A stretch of DNA of 64,000 nucleotides from JABJAG01 sp965222215 (GCA_965222215.1 OZ244931.1:3658001-3722000); one strand, 5' to 3'; positions 43,702 to 53,834 are shown, counted from the first letter of the stretch. Notes: generated by a model not told the origin, from the sequence alone. Made by a program: numbers and translations.

Positions 43702-45362
43702 CCGTCGCGGCCGAACAACCCACGCCGTCCGGGGGCGTCGGGCCGTTCGTACAGGACATTCCCTCGCTGCGCGCGGCGGGAAGCGCCGGCAGCGACGACT
43801 TCGTCTTCGCGACGGCGCAGGCCGACTACGCCGTGCTGTCCTACGACCTGCCGCGCAATCTCCTCGCCACCGTCCGCCGGGAGACAACCCACAACGACGA
43901 ACTGCGCGACGCCGCGCTGGCTGCCCTGTTCGACATCTATCTCGACCAGCAGCGCTTTGCCCGCACCCTGATCGACCTAGCCGCACTGCGGAGCCTCGAC
44001 GCGGAGCCCGTCTACGACTCGACCATGAGCCCGATCCTCGACTTCCTCCTGAACGCAGTCGGCCGGCCGCCGCAACGGGTTGCTGATATCTTTCCCGGCG
44101 GTCACGGGGATTTCGTGCGGGTGCGCTCGAACCGCGACCGGCTCCGGGCCCTCAAGCGCACGATGCAGGCGTTCTCCACGCGCGGTACGAACAGGATCGA
44201 CGCCATCGCCCAGGGCGGGCTGGTCAGTGAGTATCTCCGGCGCGAGGCGCGTCCGACGCTCGACCTCAACCCCTACCTGCTCGGCTGGCCCGATCCCGAG
44301 GCGACGACCGGAGAAGTCGGGGAACTCACGGACGCGCTATGCGGCGTCTATGCCGAGACCGTCGCACCGTTCGCGGACGCCGTACCCGACAGCGCCGCGC
44401 GCGCGACGCAAGCCGTGCGGCTTCTCACCCGGACTTGGCTGGCGCAGGCGCTGGTCAACCTCCGCTATTTCAAAAGTACGGCCGTGGCCCGCCGGCACGG
44501 CGCGGAGCTTGTCGGCGCGGCCCCCAAGATGCTCGGCCGGGTGCTCGCGCAGCACTACCGGACGCAGGGCGCGACCGTTGTCCGCTGCGCCCATGGCGGC
44601 GAGCGGGCGTTCTATGACGACGACCACTGGGGCCTGTCCGAACTGCCCTTCTGCGACACCTACCTGACCCATGGCACCGGCGAAGCCGACGCCATCTCGC
44701 GGCGGATCGCCGACGACCGGACCATCTCGGCCACCGACCCCGCGCCGCGCTTCGAGGCGCTCGGCTCGTCACGTCATCAGGCGATCTTTCAGGCCGCCCA
44801 TGAGACAGGCGACAACCGCACCCGTCGCGACGGCCGGCCCCGTGTGCTGTTCGCGGCAAGTTCATTTCTGGGCGAGGGTGCGGCCCACGTTCCGGCGATC
44901 AAGCCGACCGACGTGCACCTCGCCGACCTCCAGGTGGCGCTGATGCGCGCCCTTCGCGACAACGGTTGCGAGGTCTGGTTCAAGCCGCACCCGAAAACCA
45001 TGATCGACGCCCCGGACCTGTTCGACGGCGCCTACGACGAACTTGTCACAGGCCCCTTCGACCCCGTCGCCTACGACGTCGACGCGCTGATGTTCGATTA
45101 TGCGGGCAGCGCGTTCTTTGATGCGCTGGCGTCGGCACGCGGCGTCATCCTCGTCGACTGCGGCGTGCGCCCGTTCGACCGGACGACCTTCGCCGACCTG
45201 TCGTCGCGGTGCGTCATCGTCGAGGCAAAGCCCGACGAAGCAAACCGCTTCCGCGTCGCACCGGACGCGCTGCGCGATGCGGTCGCGCAGGCGGGCGACG
45301 TGCGTTCATGCGCGGAAGACTTCGCCCGCAAGTATTTCTTCGCGGGGCCATTGGCCGCATGA
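43698..45362 (+). CDS. Large GT-B-like glycosyltransferase candidate
   Basis: 554 residues from GTG 43698 (GTGA overlap). The N-terminal 250 residues are unfamiliar. In the C-terminal half, VVRCAHGGERAFYDDDH near residue 295, VWFKPHPKTMIDAPDLF near 431 and ALMFDYAGSAFFDALASARGVILVD near 465 look like the donor-binding half of CDP-glycerol- or Kdo-type transferases. Similar HP and Ser-rich motifs occur in the proteins at 27561 and 34634. Function as a transferase is inferred. Confidence 0.5.
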   Translation: MTVAAEQPTPSGGVGPFVQDIPSLRAAGSAGSDDFVFATAQADYAVLSYDLPRNLLATVRRETTHNDELRDAALAALFDIYLDQQRFARTLIDLAALRSLDAEPVYDSTMSPILDFLLNAVGRPPQRVADIFPGGHGDFVRVRSNRDRLRALKRTMQAFSTRGTNRIDAIAQGGLVSEYLRREARPTLDLNPYLLGWPDPEATTGEVGELTDALCGVYAETVAPFADAVPDSAARATQAVRLLTRTWLAQALVNLRYFKSTAVARRHGAELVGAAPKMLGRVLAQHYRTQGATVVRCAHGGERAFYDDDHWGLSELPFCDTYLTHGTGEADAISRRIADDRTISATDPAPRFEALGSSRHQAIFQAAHETGDNRTRRDGRPRVLFAASSFLGEGAAHVPAIKPTDVHLADLQVALMRALRDNGCEVWFKPHPKTMIDAPDLFDGAYDELVTGPFDPVAYDVDALMFDYAGSAFFDALASARGVILVDCGVRPFDRTTFADLSSRCVIVEAKPDEANRFRVAPDALRDAVAQAGDVRSCAEDFARKYFFAGPLAA

Positions 45363-46996
45363 ACGCCGCGCCGCAACTCAACAACGAACCTGCCGTGACC
45401 GTGGCGGCCAACCCGGCACCGTGGACGACCCGCGATGTCGACGGGGCGGTGCTGCACGGTGCCGGCAACACGCGGTTTCTCGCGGCCGCCTCCCGCGCGG
45501 CGAGGGACACCACCGACCCGCTCGACGGGATCGCGCAGTTTCTTTCCAAAGCGGAAGGTTTCGGCGCCGGCATTCTCTGCTGGAATGGGCACACGCTCGC
45601 ATTCACCGATCACTGCCGCTCGACGCCTGTCTTCTACACGGACAGTGCCGTCGGCGGAGACGCCCACACCGTTCGCCAAACAACCCCTCAACCGGGGCAG
45701 GACGCACAGGCGGTCCTGTCCGCCGCGACGGCCGGTTACGTCGCGGGCCGACGCACCCTGTACGAAGGTCTCTCGCAGGTCCGTCCCGGCGAAGCGGTGC
45801 ACTGGGATACCGCGGGCACGATGCGCAGAAAACGTGCGTTCGTTTATTCATCCGACACATCCGCGACCGACCAGGGAGACCCGGCTACCGCGCTCACCGA
45901 GGCCATCGACGCCGCCATCGACCGGGTTATCGAGGCCGCCGCCGGCGCGCCGGTCTGGGTGCCGCTCTCGGGTGGCCTCGACTCGCGCCTGGTCCTCGCC
46001 AAGCTGGCCGCGCGCGGCTGCCCGAACCTGCACAGTTTTTCCTACGGCCCGCGCGGCAACGCCGATGCTATGGTCGCGCGCGATATTGCCGCGCGGCTGG
46101 ATGTGCCGTGGCGGTTCATCGCCACCCCGGCGAAAGACGTCCGCGAATTTTTCGCCGGCGCAACCCGGCGCGACTACTGGGCCTTCGCCGACGGCCTGTG
46201 CGCCACACCTAACAACCAGGACCTGCTGCCGCTGATCCGCCTGCGCAAGAGCGGGGCGCTGTCCGACGACGCGATGATCGTGAACGGCCAAACCGGCGAC
46301 TTCATCAGCGGCGGCCATGTTCCTGACGTGCTGTTCGACAACCCGACACCCGTCGACGCCCTGATTGAACGGATCATCGGGCGGCACCACGCCCTGTGGC
46401 ACTCCCTGCTGACCGATGAACACCGTCGGACACTTCACGCGCATGTCCGCGACGTCCTCGACCTGGACACAGACGGGAACGCCCTGCTCGACCCGCGCGA
46501 CGCCATCGTGCTGTGGGAACGCTACGAATACGAGGGACGCCAGGCCGCCTATATCGTCAACGGCCAGCGGATCTACGACTTCCTCGGCCTGCGCTGGGCG
46601 TTGCCGCTCTGGGACGGGGAGGTGGTCCGCTTCTGGCGCGACGTCGACCCGGCGCTGAAACGCGGCCAGAAGCTCTATCGCGACACCTGGAACGCGTGGG
46701 ACCACAAGGGTGTGTTCTCCCTGCCGACGCGGCAGGTCACTGCGTGGAGCCGTCCCGTGTCGGCGGTTCTCCTGCCCGCCTCCATCGCCACCCGGCTTGT
46801 CGCGGGCCGGGCGCGCCGCGACCGCTGGATGACCTACGCCCGGTATTTCGACCGCTTCGGCAATCACTACCAGGCCTTCGGCTGGGATCATTTCCGCCGC
46901 CACGCCGCCGATGCGCGCAACCCGCTCGCGTTCTACACCCGCGCCTGGTTCGACGAGCGCGAAATCGCATGGCCCGGCCCGGACGTGGCGTCTTGA
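45359..46996 (+). CDS. Asparagine-synthase-like protein without catalytic Cys (copy 2)
   Basis: 545 residues. The synthetase domain is clear: PP-loop VPLSGGLDSRLVLA near residue 202, and YGPRGNADAMVARDIA near 225. The N-terminal region starts MNAAPQ, so the Cys2 nucleophile of glutaminases is missing and the domain is short and degenerate. It may use free ammonia, act on an adenylated acid without glutamine, or work with another glutaminase. ATG 45359 overlaps the previous stop; no upstream in-frame MCG start exists. Confidence 0.75.
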   Translation: MNAAPQLNNEPAVTVAANPAPWTTRDVDGAVLHGAGNTRFLAAASRAARDTTDPLDGIAQFLSKAEGFGAGILCWNGHTLAFTDHCRSTPVFYTDSAVGGDAHTVRQTTPQPGQDAQAVLSAATAGYVAGRRTLYEGLSQVRPGEAVHWDTAGTMRRKRAFVYSSDTSATDQGDPATALTEAIDAAIDRVIEAAAGAPVWVPLSGGLDSRLVLAKLAARGCPNLHSFSYGPRGNADAMVARDIAARLDVPWRFIATPAKDVREFFAGATRRDYWAFADGLCATPNNQDLLPLIRLRKSGALSDDAMIVNGQTGDFISGGHVPDVLFDNPTPVDALIERIIGRHHALWHSLLTDEHRRTLHAHVRDVLDLDTDGNALLDPRDAIVLWERYEYEGRQAAYIVNGQRIYDFLGLRWALPLWDGEVVRFWRDVDPALKRGQKLYRDTWNAWDHKGVFSLPTRQVTAWSRPVSAVLLPASIATRLVAGRARRDRWMTYARYFDRFGNHYQAFGWDHFRRHAADARNPLAFYTRAWFDEREIAWPGPDVAS

Positions 46997-48264
46997 AGGT
47001 TCTTTACATCTGCCGTGTCTTCACCGGGCTCGAGTCCTCGCTCGCATCCGGCGAATGGGCGCCGACGGGCGTACCGACGATCTACAAGGTGATGGAAGGC
47101 CTCGCCCACAGCCCGCACGACGTGCGCTTCGTACTCGCCGCGCGCGGCATCGGGGCCGACTACGACACCGGCTGGCAGGCGCGCGACGACCGCGACGTCG
47201 AGCTCAGCGGGTTCCCGCGCAAACTCCGCCTGCTCGCGGGCGAGGGGCGGTTGCCCGCCTGGTTCGGGCGCTTCCGCGGGCCGCTCACGACCTGGCGGCA
47301 CCTTCGCGAAATCCAGCGAATCTACCGCCGGACCAAACCGGATCTCGTCTATGTCGACCGGGCCCATGTTCTGGCTGGCGCAGTGCTGGCGCGCTGCGAA
47401 GGCGCGCGCTTGCTGTTCCGGGTGATGGGCGTCTACCCGTCCATGTGGGACATCCTGGACGGCACCCGCCTGATGCAGCGCCTCGAACGCTGGGCCTATC
47501 GCGCACCGTTCGCCCAGGCGATCTGTACCCAGGACGGCAGCGGCGGCGAATACTGGATGGAAGACGCGCTTCACCCCGACACGCCGCGCACCATGATGAT
47601 GAACGGTTGCGAGTATCCGCCCGCCGCCGACACTCCCGATCCGCGCCTCGCGGCGATCCCCGACGACAAGGTGGTCGTGCTGTTCGTCGGGCGGCTGGAA
47701 TGGAACAAGGGCGCGGAACCGTTTGTCGACGCAATCCTGGCCCTGCCCGAATCCCATCGCAATCGTATCCATGCCGTGGTGGTCGGCACCGGCGCGCAAC
47801 AGGCAATGCTGAAAGGCAAGGTGTCGGACGGCAATGCAAACGATCGGGTCTCTTTCATTGACCGGCTGCCCCACGCGCAGATTCGCGACGCCCACGCCCG
47901 CGCGGACATCTACGTGTCGCTGAACCGGCTCGGCCAGTTGTCCAATGCGAACCTGGAGGTCATGTCCGGGGGACACTGCATGGTGATCTCGGACTCGCGG
48001 CCGGAGAACAAGGTCGACATCGTTACCCGCGAGCTTCTGCCCGACGGCACCGTCGTCCGGGTCCCCACAGACGACCGGGAAGTACCGGCCCTCGTCGAGG
48101 CACTTGTCGCGCTCGCCGACGACCCGGACCGGCGCGCCCGCATGGCCGACGACCTCAAGGCGGCGGCGGCAAAGTTCATTCCGTCCTGGGAACAGCGCGT
48201 CGCGGACGAGCTGGCGCTCATCGAGAGCCTCGGCGGCGTGACGCCCGAGCAGAAAGCGGCCTAG
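46993..48264 (+). CDS. GT4-type glycosyltransferase
   Basis: 423 residues from TTG 46993 (TTGA overlap). VLYICRVFTGLESSL at the N-terminus; the donor-binding half has VVLFVGRLEWNKGAEPFVDAILAL near residue 228, then VSFIDRLPHAQIRDAHARADIYVSLNRLGQLSNANLEVMSGGHCMVI, where the GT4 E-x7-E motif is changed (NLEVMSGG). Retaining transferase using a nucleotide sugar, GT-B fold, cytosolic face of the membrane. Acceptor and donor unknown. Confidence 0.75.
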   Translation: MKVLYICRVFTGLESSLASGEWAPTGVPTIYKVMEGLAHSPHDVRFVLAARGIGADYDTGWQARDDRDVELSGFPRKLRLLAGEGRLPAWFGRFRGPLTTWRHLREIQRIYRRTKPDLVYVDRAHVLAGAVLARCEGARLLFRVMGVYPSMWDILDGTRLMQRLERWAYRAPFAQAICTQDGSGGEYWMEDALHPDTPRTMMMNGCEYPPAADTPDPRLAAIPDDKVVVLFVGRLEWNKGAEPFVDAILALPESHRNRIHAVVVGTGAQQAMLKGKVSDGNANDRVSFIDRLPHAQIRDAHARADIYVSLNRLGQLSNANLEVMSGGHCMVISDSRPENKVDIVTRELLPDGTVVRVPTDDREVPALVEALVALADDPDRRARMADDLKAAAAKFIPSWEQRVADELALIESLGGVTPEQKAA

Positions 48265-48269
48265 GGCAT

Positions 48270-49493
48270 ATGGCCACGCAGCCCGAAAGCCTTTCGGTCG
48301 GCCTGCCGACATCCAGTTTCCTGCCGGCGATCGGCGGGGCGGAGGTCGGCCTGCATAACATCGCGACCCGCCTGCTCGCGCGCGGGCACCGGCCCGTCGT
48401 GATCACGCCGACGCCGCACCTACGCGAGCTGCGCCGGGAAGGGTGGGAACAAGTGTACCCGGTGATAGCCTTCCCGCCGAAGGTCTGGGGCGTGCTGCGT
48501 CACTGGCCGGATTTTGGCTACCGGATACTCGACGGTGCGTTCGGGCGCATCGCCAAACGCTTCGGGATCGACGTGTGGCACGGCACCATCGGTTACCCGG
48601 TCGGTGTCGCGCTCTGCCACTACGCCACCGCGCGCAACCAGCCCCACCTCGTGCGCTGCGCCGGGGAGGATATCCAGGTCGACCGCGAGATCGGCTACGG
48701 GATGCGCCTCGACCCGCGCATCGACGAGCAGATCCGCCGCTGGCTGCCGCGCGCCGACCGGCTCGTCGCGATCACCGAGAGCGTGGCCGACGAGTACCGC
48801 GCCATCGGCGCCGACGACGCCCGGATCGCCCATGTACCCAACGGCGTGGACACAGGCCGCTTCGAGATCGAGCCCGACCGCGCGGCGGTTCGCGCCGCCC
48901 ACGGGATCGATCCCGACGCCTTCCTGTTCCTGTGCGTCGGCCGCAATCACCCGAAAAAGAATTTCCCCGCGCTGGTCGACGCCTTTGCCGCGCTCGACCG
49001 GCCCGACGCGCGTCTGGCCATCGTCGGGCAGGACGTGAGTGAACTGAAATCCGCCGACGGTGTGCACCTCATCGAACCCGTGCGCGAAGACCGCGCGCCG
49101 GACGCCCGGACCGAACTGCCGTCGGATTCGCTCGTCGCGCTCTATCGCAGCGCCGACGCGTTCGTGTTCCCGTCGCGGCTGGAGACGTTCGGCATCGTGC
49201 TCGTCGAGGCCATGGCGGCCGGCCTGCCGGTCATCACGACCGACGCGCCGGGCTGCCGCGACGTGGTGCGCGCCGACACCGACGGGTTGTCCGTCTCGCC
49301 GGACGATATTGCGGGCATGGCCGCCGCGATGCGCGACCTGATGGACGACAGCGATCTGCGCGCCCGCCTGTCCGCCGCCGCCCGCCAACGCGCCGAGGCG
49401 TTCTCCTGGGACAAGGTGACCGACCGCTATGTCGCGCTCTACCGCGAGATGATCGACGAGCGCGCCGATGCGGCGCAGAGCGCGGCGGCCTGA
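48270..49493 (+). CDS. GT4-type glycosyltransferase
   Basis: 407 residues. N-terminal acceptor domain with SSFLPAIGGAEVGLHNIATRLLARGH; donor domain with VPNGVDTGRFEIEPDR near residue 190, LCVGRNHPKKNFPALVDAFAAL near 225, and the E-x7-E motif in FPSRLETFGIVLVEAMAAGLPVI near 300. A typical retaining GT-B enzyme that adds one sugar to the growing chain. Starts five bases after the previous gene. Confidence 0.85.
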   Translation: MATQPESLSVGLPTSSFLPAIGGAEVGLHNIATRLLARGHRPVVITPTPHLRELRREGWEQVYPVIAFPPKVWGVLRHWPDFGYRILDGAFGRIAKRFGIDVWHGTIGYPVGVALCHYATARNQPHLVRCAGEDIQVDREIGYGMRLDPRIDEQIRRWLPRADRLVAITESVADEYRAIGADDARIAHVPNGVDTGRFEIEPDRAAVRAAHGIDPDAFLFLCVGRNHPKKNFPALVDAFAALDRPDARLAIVGQDVSELKSADGVHLIEPVREDRAPDARTELPSDSLVALYRSADAFVFPSRLETFGIVLVEAMAAGLPVITTDAPGCRDVVRADTDGLSVSPDDIAGMAAAMRDLMDDSDLRARLSAAARQRAEAFSWDKVTDRYVALYREMIDERADAAQSAAA

Positions 49494-49494
49494 C

Positions 49495-51348
49495 ATGTGC
49501 GGGTTCGCGGCCATGTTCGAACCGGGGCGCACCTTCGCGCCGGACCTGTTGCGTGCGATGGATGCCGACCTGTTCCACCGGGGCCCCGATTCCGGCGGCC
49601 TCGACAGCAGGCCCGGCCACGCGCTGGTCTTCCGCCGCCTGTCGATCCTCGACACGCGCGACGACGCCGACCAGCCGATGCATGACGAGAGCGGGCGCTA
49701 CGCGCTCGTCTACAACGGCGAGATCTACAACTACCGTGCCCTGCGCGGCGAACTCGAAACCGCCGGGCACAAGTTCCGCACCACGGGCGACACGGAGGTG
49801 TTGCTGCGCGGTTTCATCGAGTGGGGCGAGGGCGTGCTCGACCGGCTGGAAGGCATGTACGCCTTCGTGATGGTCGACCATGAGACCCGCACCGTCACGG
49901 CCGCCCGCGACCCGTTCGGCATCAAGCCGCTGTACGTCATGCGGCAGGCAGGCCTGACCGCCTTCGGCAGCGAGATGCGGCCGCTGCGCCGCCTCGGCGA
50001 GACCGCGCCGGACCCCGTGGCCCTGTCCGAGCTTCTGCTGTTCCGGTTTGCCGCCGGGCGGCTGAGCAACCTGACCGGCATCGACCGGCTGCCGGGGGGC
50101 ACGGTCGTCACGGTCGGCCTCGACGGCCACGGCTACCGCGAACGGCGCTTCTGCGACATCCTCGACACGCTGGGGCGGCCCGAGAAAATTCCCCCTGATG
50201 AGGCCGACGAACTCGTCGAGCAGGCCGTGCGCCGGTCGGTCCACGACCACCTTGCGAGCGACGTCGGCTACGCGGTGCAGCTTTCCGGCGGGATCGACTC
50301 GAGCCTCGTCACCGCGCTCGCCGCGAACGAAAGCGAGGCGCCGCTCCACAGCTTCGGCATCGACCTCGGCGACACCCCCCACGACGAGGCCATCTGGCGG
50401 CGCGAGGCCGTCGAGGTGGCGGGGCCCGTACACCATGAGGTCGCCATCGACGGCGACGGCTTCGGGGACGCCTTCACCCGCGCGGTGACCCACATGGAAG
50501 GGCCGAGCCCGCACCTGGGCTGCGTGCTGCTGATGCTGCTGTGCGACGAGATCCGGCCGCACACGAAAGTGGTGCTCACGGGCGAGGGCGCGGACGAGAT
50601 GTTCGGCGGCTACCAGCGCTACGGCATCTGGCGGGACCTGCAGAAATACCGGCGTTTCGCCCGCATGGTCCCCGGCTTCGCCTGGCCCCTGCTCGACCGC
50701 TACCGCGCCATCCGCATCTACGCCGACCACGACCCGGCGGTCTATGCGTCGGTCTTCGCCGACTATCTCGGCCTGTCGGAAATCTTCCCCGAGCTGGTCG
50801 CCCGGCCCGGCGCGCGCGAAGCGGCGGCAGCGCGGTTTTCGGATTTCCGCGACCGGATGTACGCCGTCGACCAGACCGCCTATCTGGAATCGCTCCTGCT
50901 CCGGCAGGACAAGATGGCGATGGCCGCCTCCGTCGAGGCCCGGGTGCCGTTCACGCATCTGCCGCTGGCGCGCGCGGTCAACCGCCTGCCCCACGGCCTG
51001 CGCACGCCGGGCACCGTCACCAAGCCGCTGCTCAAGCGCTTCGCGGAGAAATTCTTCAGCCACGAGTTCGTGCATCGCCGCAAGGTCGGGCTGACCCTCC
51101 CGCTCGCCGAGTGGCTGGCCGACCCGGCGGGCCTCGGCGGCCGGCTCGAACTGCTGACCGACGCCGATGCGCGCCTCGCCGGGTTCGGGGAACGGGCGGG
51201 CCTGCGGTCGCTGGTCGAACGCTTCCGGGGCGGCGAGGCCGCCGTCGGCCGCATTCTCGTGCATCTCATCAACATCGAGCTCTGGCTACGCAGCCTCGAC
51301 GACCTGCCCGCCGCCAGCGCCGCCCCGGCGCATGCCGTCCAGCATTGA
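49495..51348 (+). CDS. asnB: Asparagine synthase (glutamine-hydrolysing) family protein, copy 3
   Basis: 617 residues. Cys2 (MCGFAAMFEPG), HRGPDSGG near 33 and YNGEIYNYR near 75 give an intact glutaminase; PP-loop LSGGIDSSLV near residue 262, then LTGEGADEMFGGYQRYG near 362. ATG 49495 is required to expose Cys2 after Met removal; an open frame from 49468 would bury it. Likely amide transfer to a carboxylate, possibly a uronic acid of the glycan. Confidence 0.85.
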   Translation: MCGFAAMFEPGRTFAPDLLRAMDADLFHRGPDSGGLDSRPGHALVFRRLSILDTRDDADQPMHDESGRYALVYNGEIYNYRALRGELETAGHKFRTTGDTEVLLRGFIEWGEGVLDRLEGMYAFVMVDHETRTVTAARDPFGIKPLYVMRQAGLTAFGSEMRPLRRLGETAPDPVALSELLLFRFAAGRLSNLTGIDRLPGGTVVTVGLDGHGYRERRFCDILDTLGRPEKIPPDEADELVEQAVRRSVHDHLASDVGYAVQLSGGIDSSLVTALAANESEAPLHSFGIDLGDTPHDEAIWRREAVEVAGPVHHEVAIDGDGFGDAFTRAVTHMEGPSPHLGCVLLMLLCDEIRPHTKVVLTGEGADEMFGGYQRYGIWRDLQKYRRFARMVPGFAWPLLDRYRAIRIYADHDPAVYASVFADYLGLSEIFPELVARPGAREAAAARFSDFRDRMYAVDQTAYLESLLLRQDKMAMAASVEARVPFTHLPLARAVNRLPHGLRTPGTVTKPLLKRFAEKFFSHEFVHRRKVGLTLPLAEWLADPAGLGGRLELLTDADARLAGFGERAGLRSLVERFRGGEAAVGRILVHLINIELWLRSLDDLPAASAAPAHAVQH

Positions 51349-52433
51349 CGACACGCGTCCACATCCTCTCCGACGGGTTCACGTCGCCGAACGCACGCGC
51401 GTTCGCGTTCCCGCTTTTGCGCCACCGCGATGCGCTGCGCGCCGAGGGGATCGCAACGCGCTTCTTCGACGAGCCGTCCGCCGATCTGACCGATTGCGAC
51501 CTGCTGATCGTCGACAGCAAGTATTTCACCGGCCCGGACCGGGGCCAGCCGGATTATGTGAACCGCCACCTGGAAGGCTGGCGCGCGAAGCGCGACGCAA
51601 CGGTCTGGTTCGACACGACCGACAGCGCGGGCTGGGTTTTCGAGGGCGCGCTGGAGCGCACCCGCGGCTACTACAAGAACCAGCTCCTGAAGGACCGCAC
51701 GCAGTATCTGGAACCGATGCATGGCCGCCGCGCACCGTCGGATTTCTACCACCGCACCGCCGGGGTCACGGACCCGCAGGACGATGCCGGCCCGCAGGTC
51801 CGCGACGCAGCGCTGCTCGACCGGCTGCATGTCTCGTGGAACTCCGGACTGGCGGACTATTCGCGCCACGGGCCGCGCCGCATGGCGGCCTACCGGCACC
51901 TGAAATGGAACGGCCTGCTGCGCTGGCCGAGCCCGACCGGCGATCCTTATGCATCACGGCCCCACAACCTCTCCTGCCGCTTCGGCACTTCCTACGACCG
52001 GCCGAGCGTCGCCCATCAGCGCGTCGAAATCCGGCGCCGGCTGGGCGAGCGCATTCCGACCGACAAGCTCAAGCGCGGCGCCTACATGCGTGAGATGGAA
52101 GCCAGCAAGCTGGTCGTCTCGCCGTTCGGGCTAGGCGAGATCACGCTGAAGGATTTCGAGGCATTCCTGTCCGGCGCCCTGCTGCTCAAGCCCGACATGA
52201 GCCATATGGATACCTGGCCGGAGCTGTTTGTCGACGGCGAGACCATGCGCGCCTTCGCCTGGGACCTGTCGGACCTGGAACAGGTGATCGCGAACTGCCT
52301 GTCCGACCCCGAGGGCAGCGCCCGGATCGCCACGGCGGGGCAGGCGCGCTATTTCGACCACATCAACGACGGCGGCGGCCGCACCGCCTTTGTCGACCGG
52401 TTCCGGGACATCGTCGCGCGGGAGGCCGCGTGA
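51345..52433 (+). CDS. Glycosyltransferase-like protein (Glyco_trans_1_2 type C-terminus)
   Basis: 362 residues from TTG 51345 (TTGA overlap). VHILSDGFTSPNARAFAFPLLRHRDALRAEG start, and a C-terminal ASKLVVSPFGLGEITLKDFEAFLSGALLLKPDMSHMDTWPELF near residue 250, similar to the C-terminal half of GT-B proteins in which a gene product lists a spanning Glu and Asp. Lacks a clear N-terminal acceptor fold. Annotated as a possible transferase only. Confidence 0.55.
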   Translation: MTTRVHILSDGFTSPNARAFAFPLLRHRDALRAEGIATRFFDEPSADLTDCDLLIVDSKYFTGPDRGQPDYVNRHLEGWRAKRDATVWFDTTDSAGWVFEGALERTRGYYKNQLLKDRTQYLEPMHGRRAPSDFYHRTAGVTDPQDDAGPQVRDAALLDRLHVSWNSGLADYSRHGPRRMAAYRHLKWNGLLRWPSPTGDPYASRPHNLSCRFGTSYDRPSVAHQRVEIRRRLGERIPTDKLKRGAYMREMEASKLVVSPFGLGEITLKDFEAFLSGALLLKPDMSHMDTWPELFVDGETMRAFAWDLSDLEQVIANCLSDPEGSARIATAGQARYFDHINDGGGRTAFVDRFRDIVAREAA

Positions 52434-53830
52434 TGGACCGGCGCATCCTGATCGTCGTGGTTGCCGCGATCCTCATCCGGGTCGTCTACCAGCTCGGCAT
52501 GCTCGGCTTCGACGGTTCGTTCCACAACGGCAGCGATTCCGAGAAATACATCAACATCGCCGAATCCCTGATCGCGACCGGCGAGTTCGCCTATATCGAC
52601 ACCCGCACCGACCCGGTGACCCTGACGCCGGTCACGGACCGGATGCCGCTCTACCCGTATTTCATCGCCGGCATGATGGTCCTGTTCGACGACGCCGCAT
52701 TCACCGCCATCGCGATCAGCCAGGCCTTCATCGACGGGCTGACGATCTTCCTGCTGGCGCTGGCCGCCGCCGCTCTGGACCGGCGCTACGCGCTGCCGAC
52801 GGCCATCGTCGCGGCGATCATCCCGAACTTCCTGGTGCACGCGTCCTACATCCTGACCGAGAACATGTTCATGCTGTTCTTCACCGCCGCGCTCGCCGCG
52901 CTGCTGTGGGCGCTGCGGGGATGGCGGACCACGATGATGCTGGCGGCGGCCGGACTGATGCTCGGGATGGCGTTGCTGACCCGCCCGGTGATGATGTTCT
53001 TCCCGCTCTTCCTTTTTCCGGCGCTCGCCTACGCCATTCCGGCGGCACGCAGGGTATCGTTCGGACGCGGGCTCCTGCTGGCGGCGCTGCCGGTCGTCAT
53101 CATGGTCGCCTTCGCCGTGCCGCGGGTGGCCGAAAACGTGGACCGCTACGGCCACGCCGTGCTGACCACCCAGTCCGGCAACCATCTGCTGAAGTGGGTC
53201 TACCCCTGCCTGAACACGCCCTGGTCCTGCGCCAGCCACGGCACCGACTGGGACGCGAACCGGCCGCTGGTCGAGGAACGGCTCGCCGCGCTGCCGCCCG
53301 ACGAGGCCGCCAACCCCGCCGTGCGCAACAAGGTGTTCCAGGAGGTCGCCATCGAGCGCATCGCCGAACTCGGCGTCGTGAAGGTCGTCGTCGGGTTCGT
53401 CGTCGGCGCGATCAAGAACACCATCCAGACAGGCTTCTACGAAACCGTCACCCAGTTCCGGCAACCGGCGAACTTCCTGTCGGCGATGCCGGGCGACGGC
53501 TTCGGCGAGAAGCTCGGCAACTTCTTCAGAACCAACAGCACCAGCGTGTTCATGCTGATCTGGTTCGTCGCCCAGATCGCGCTGCTGGGCTCGCGCGTGG
53601 TGCAGCTCGTCGGCTTCGGCGCGGGGCTTGCTAACCCGGCGCTGCGCCCGTTCACAATCGTGCTGACCATGACGATCCTCTATTTCCTCGCGGTCAACGG
53701 GCCCATCGGCAACCCGAAATACCGGGTGCCCGCCGAACCCGGTTTCCTGATCCTCCTGTCGATGGGCTACTACGCCATCCTCGATTTCTGGCGGCGGCGT
53801 CAGGCCGCGCGCCGCGCGGTGGCGGCCTGA
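52433..53830 (+). CDS. GT39/ArnT-like polytopic membrane protein
   Basis: 465 residues with about ten hydrophobic segments. The first periplasmic loop has FHNGSDSEKYINIAESLI near residue 32, with the acidic residues typical of GT-C enzymes, and DRMPLYPYFIAGMMVLF near 72 matches the PMT_2/GT39 pattern. It probably uses a polyprenyl-phosphate sugar to modify the glycan at the periplasmic face. One-base overlap (TGATG) with the previous gene. Confidence 0.7.
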   Translation: MDRRILIVVVAAILIRVVYQLGMLGFDGSFHNGSDSEKYINIAESLIATGEFAYIDTRTDPVTLTPVTDRMPLYPYFIAGMMVLFDDAAFTAIAISQAFIDGLTIFLLALAAAALDRRYALPTAIVAAIIPNFLVHASYILTENMFMLFFTAALAALLWALRGWRTTMMLAAAGLMLGMALLTRPVMMFFPLFLFPALAYAIPAARRVSFGRGLLLAALPVVIMVAFAVPRVAENVDRYGHAVLTTQSGNHLLKWVYPCLNTPWSCASHGTDWDANRPLVEERLAALPPDEAANPAVRNKVFQEVAIERIAELGVVKVVVGFVVGAIKNTIQTGFYETVTQFRQPANFLSAMPGDGFGEKLGNFFRTNSTSVFMLIWFVAQIALLGSRVVQLVGFGAGLANPALRPFTIVLTMTILYFLAVNGPIGNPKYRVPAEPGFLILLSMGYYAILDFWRRRQAARRAVAA

Positions 53831-53834
53831 GCCC

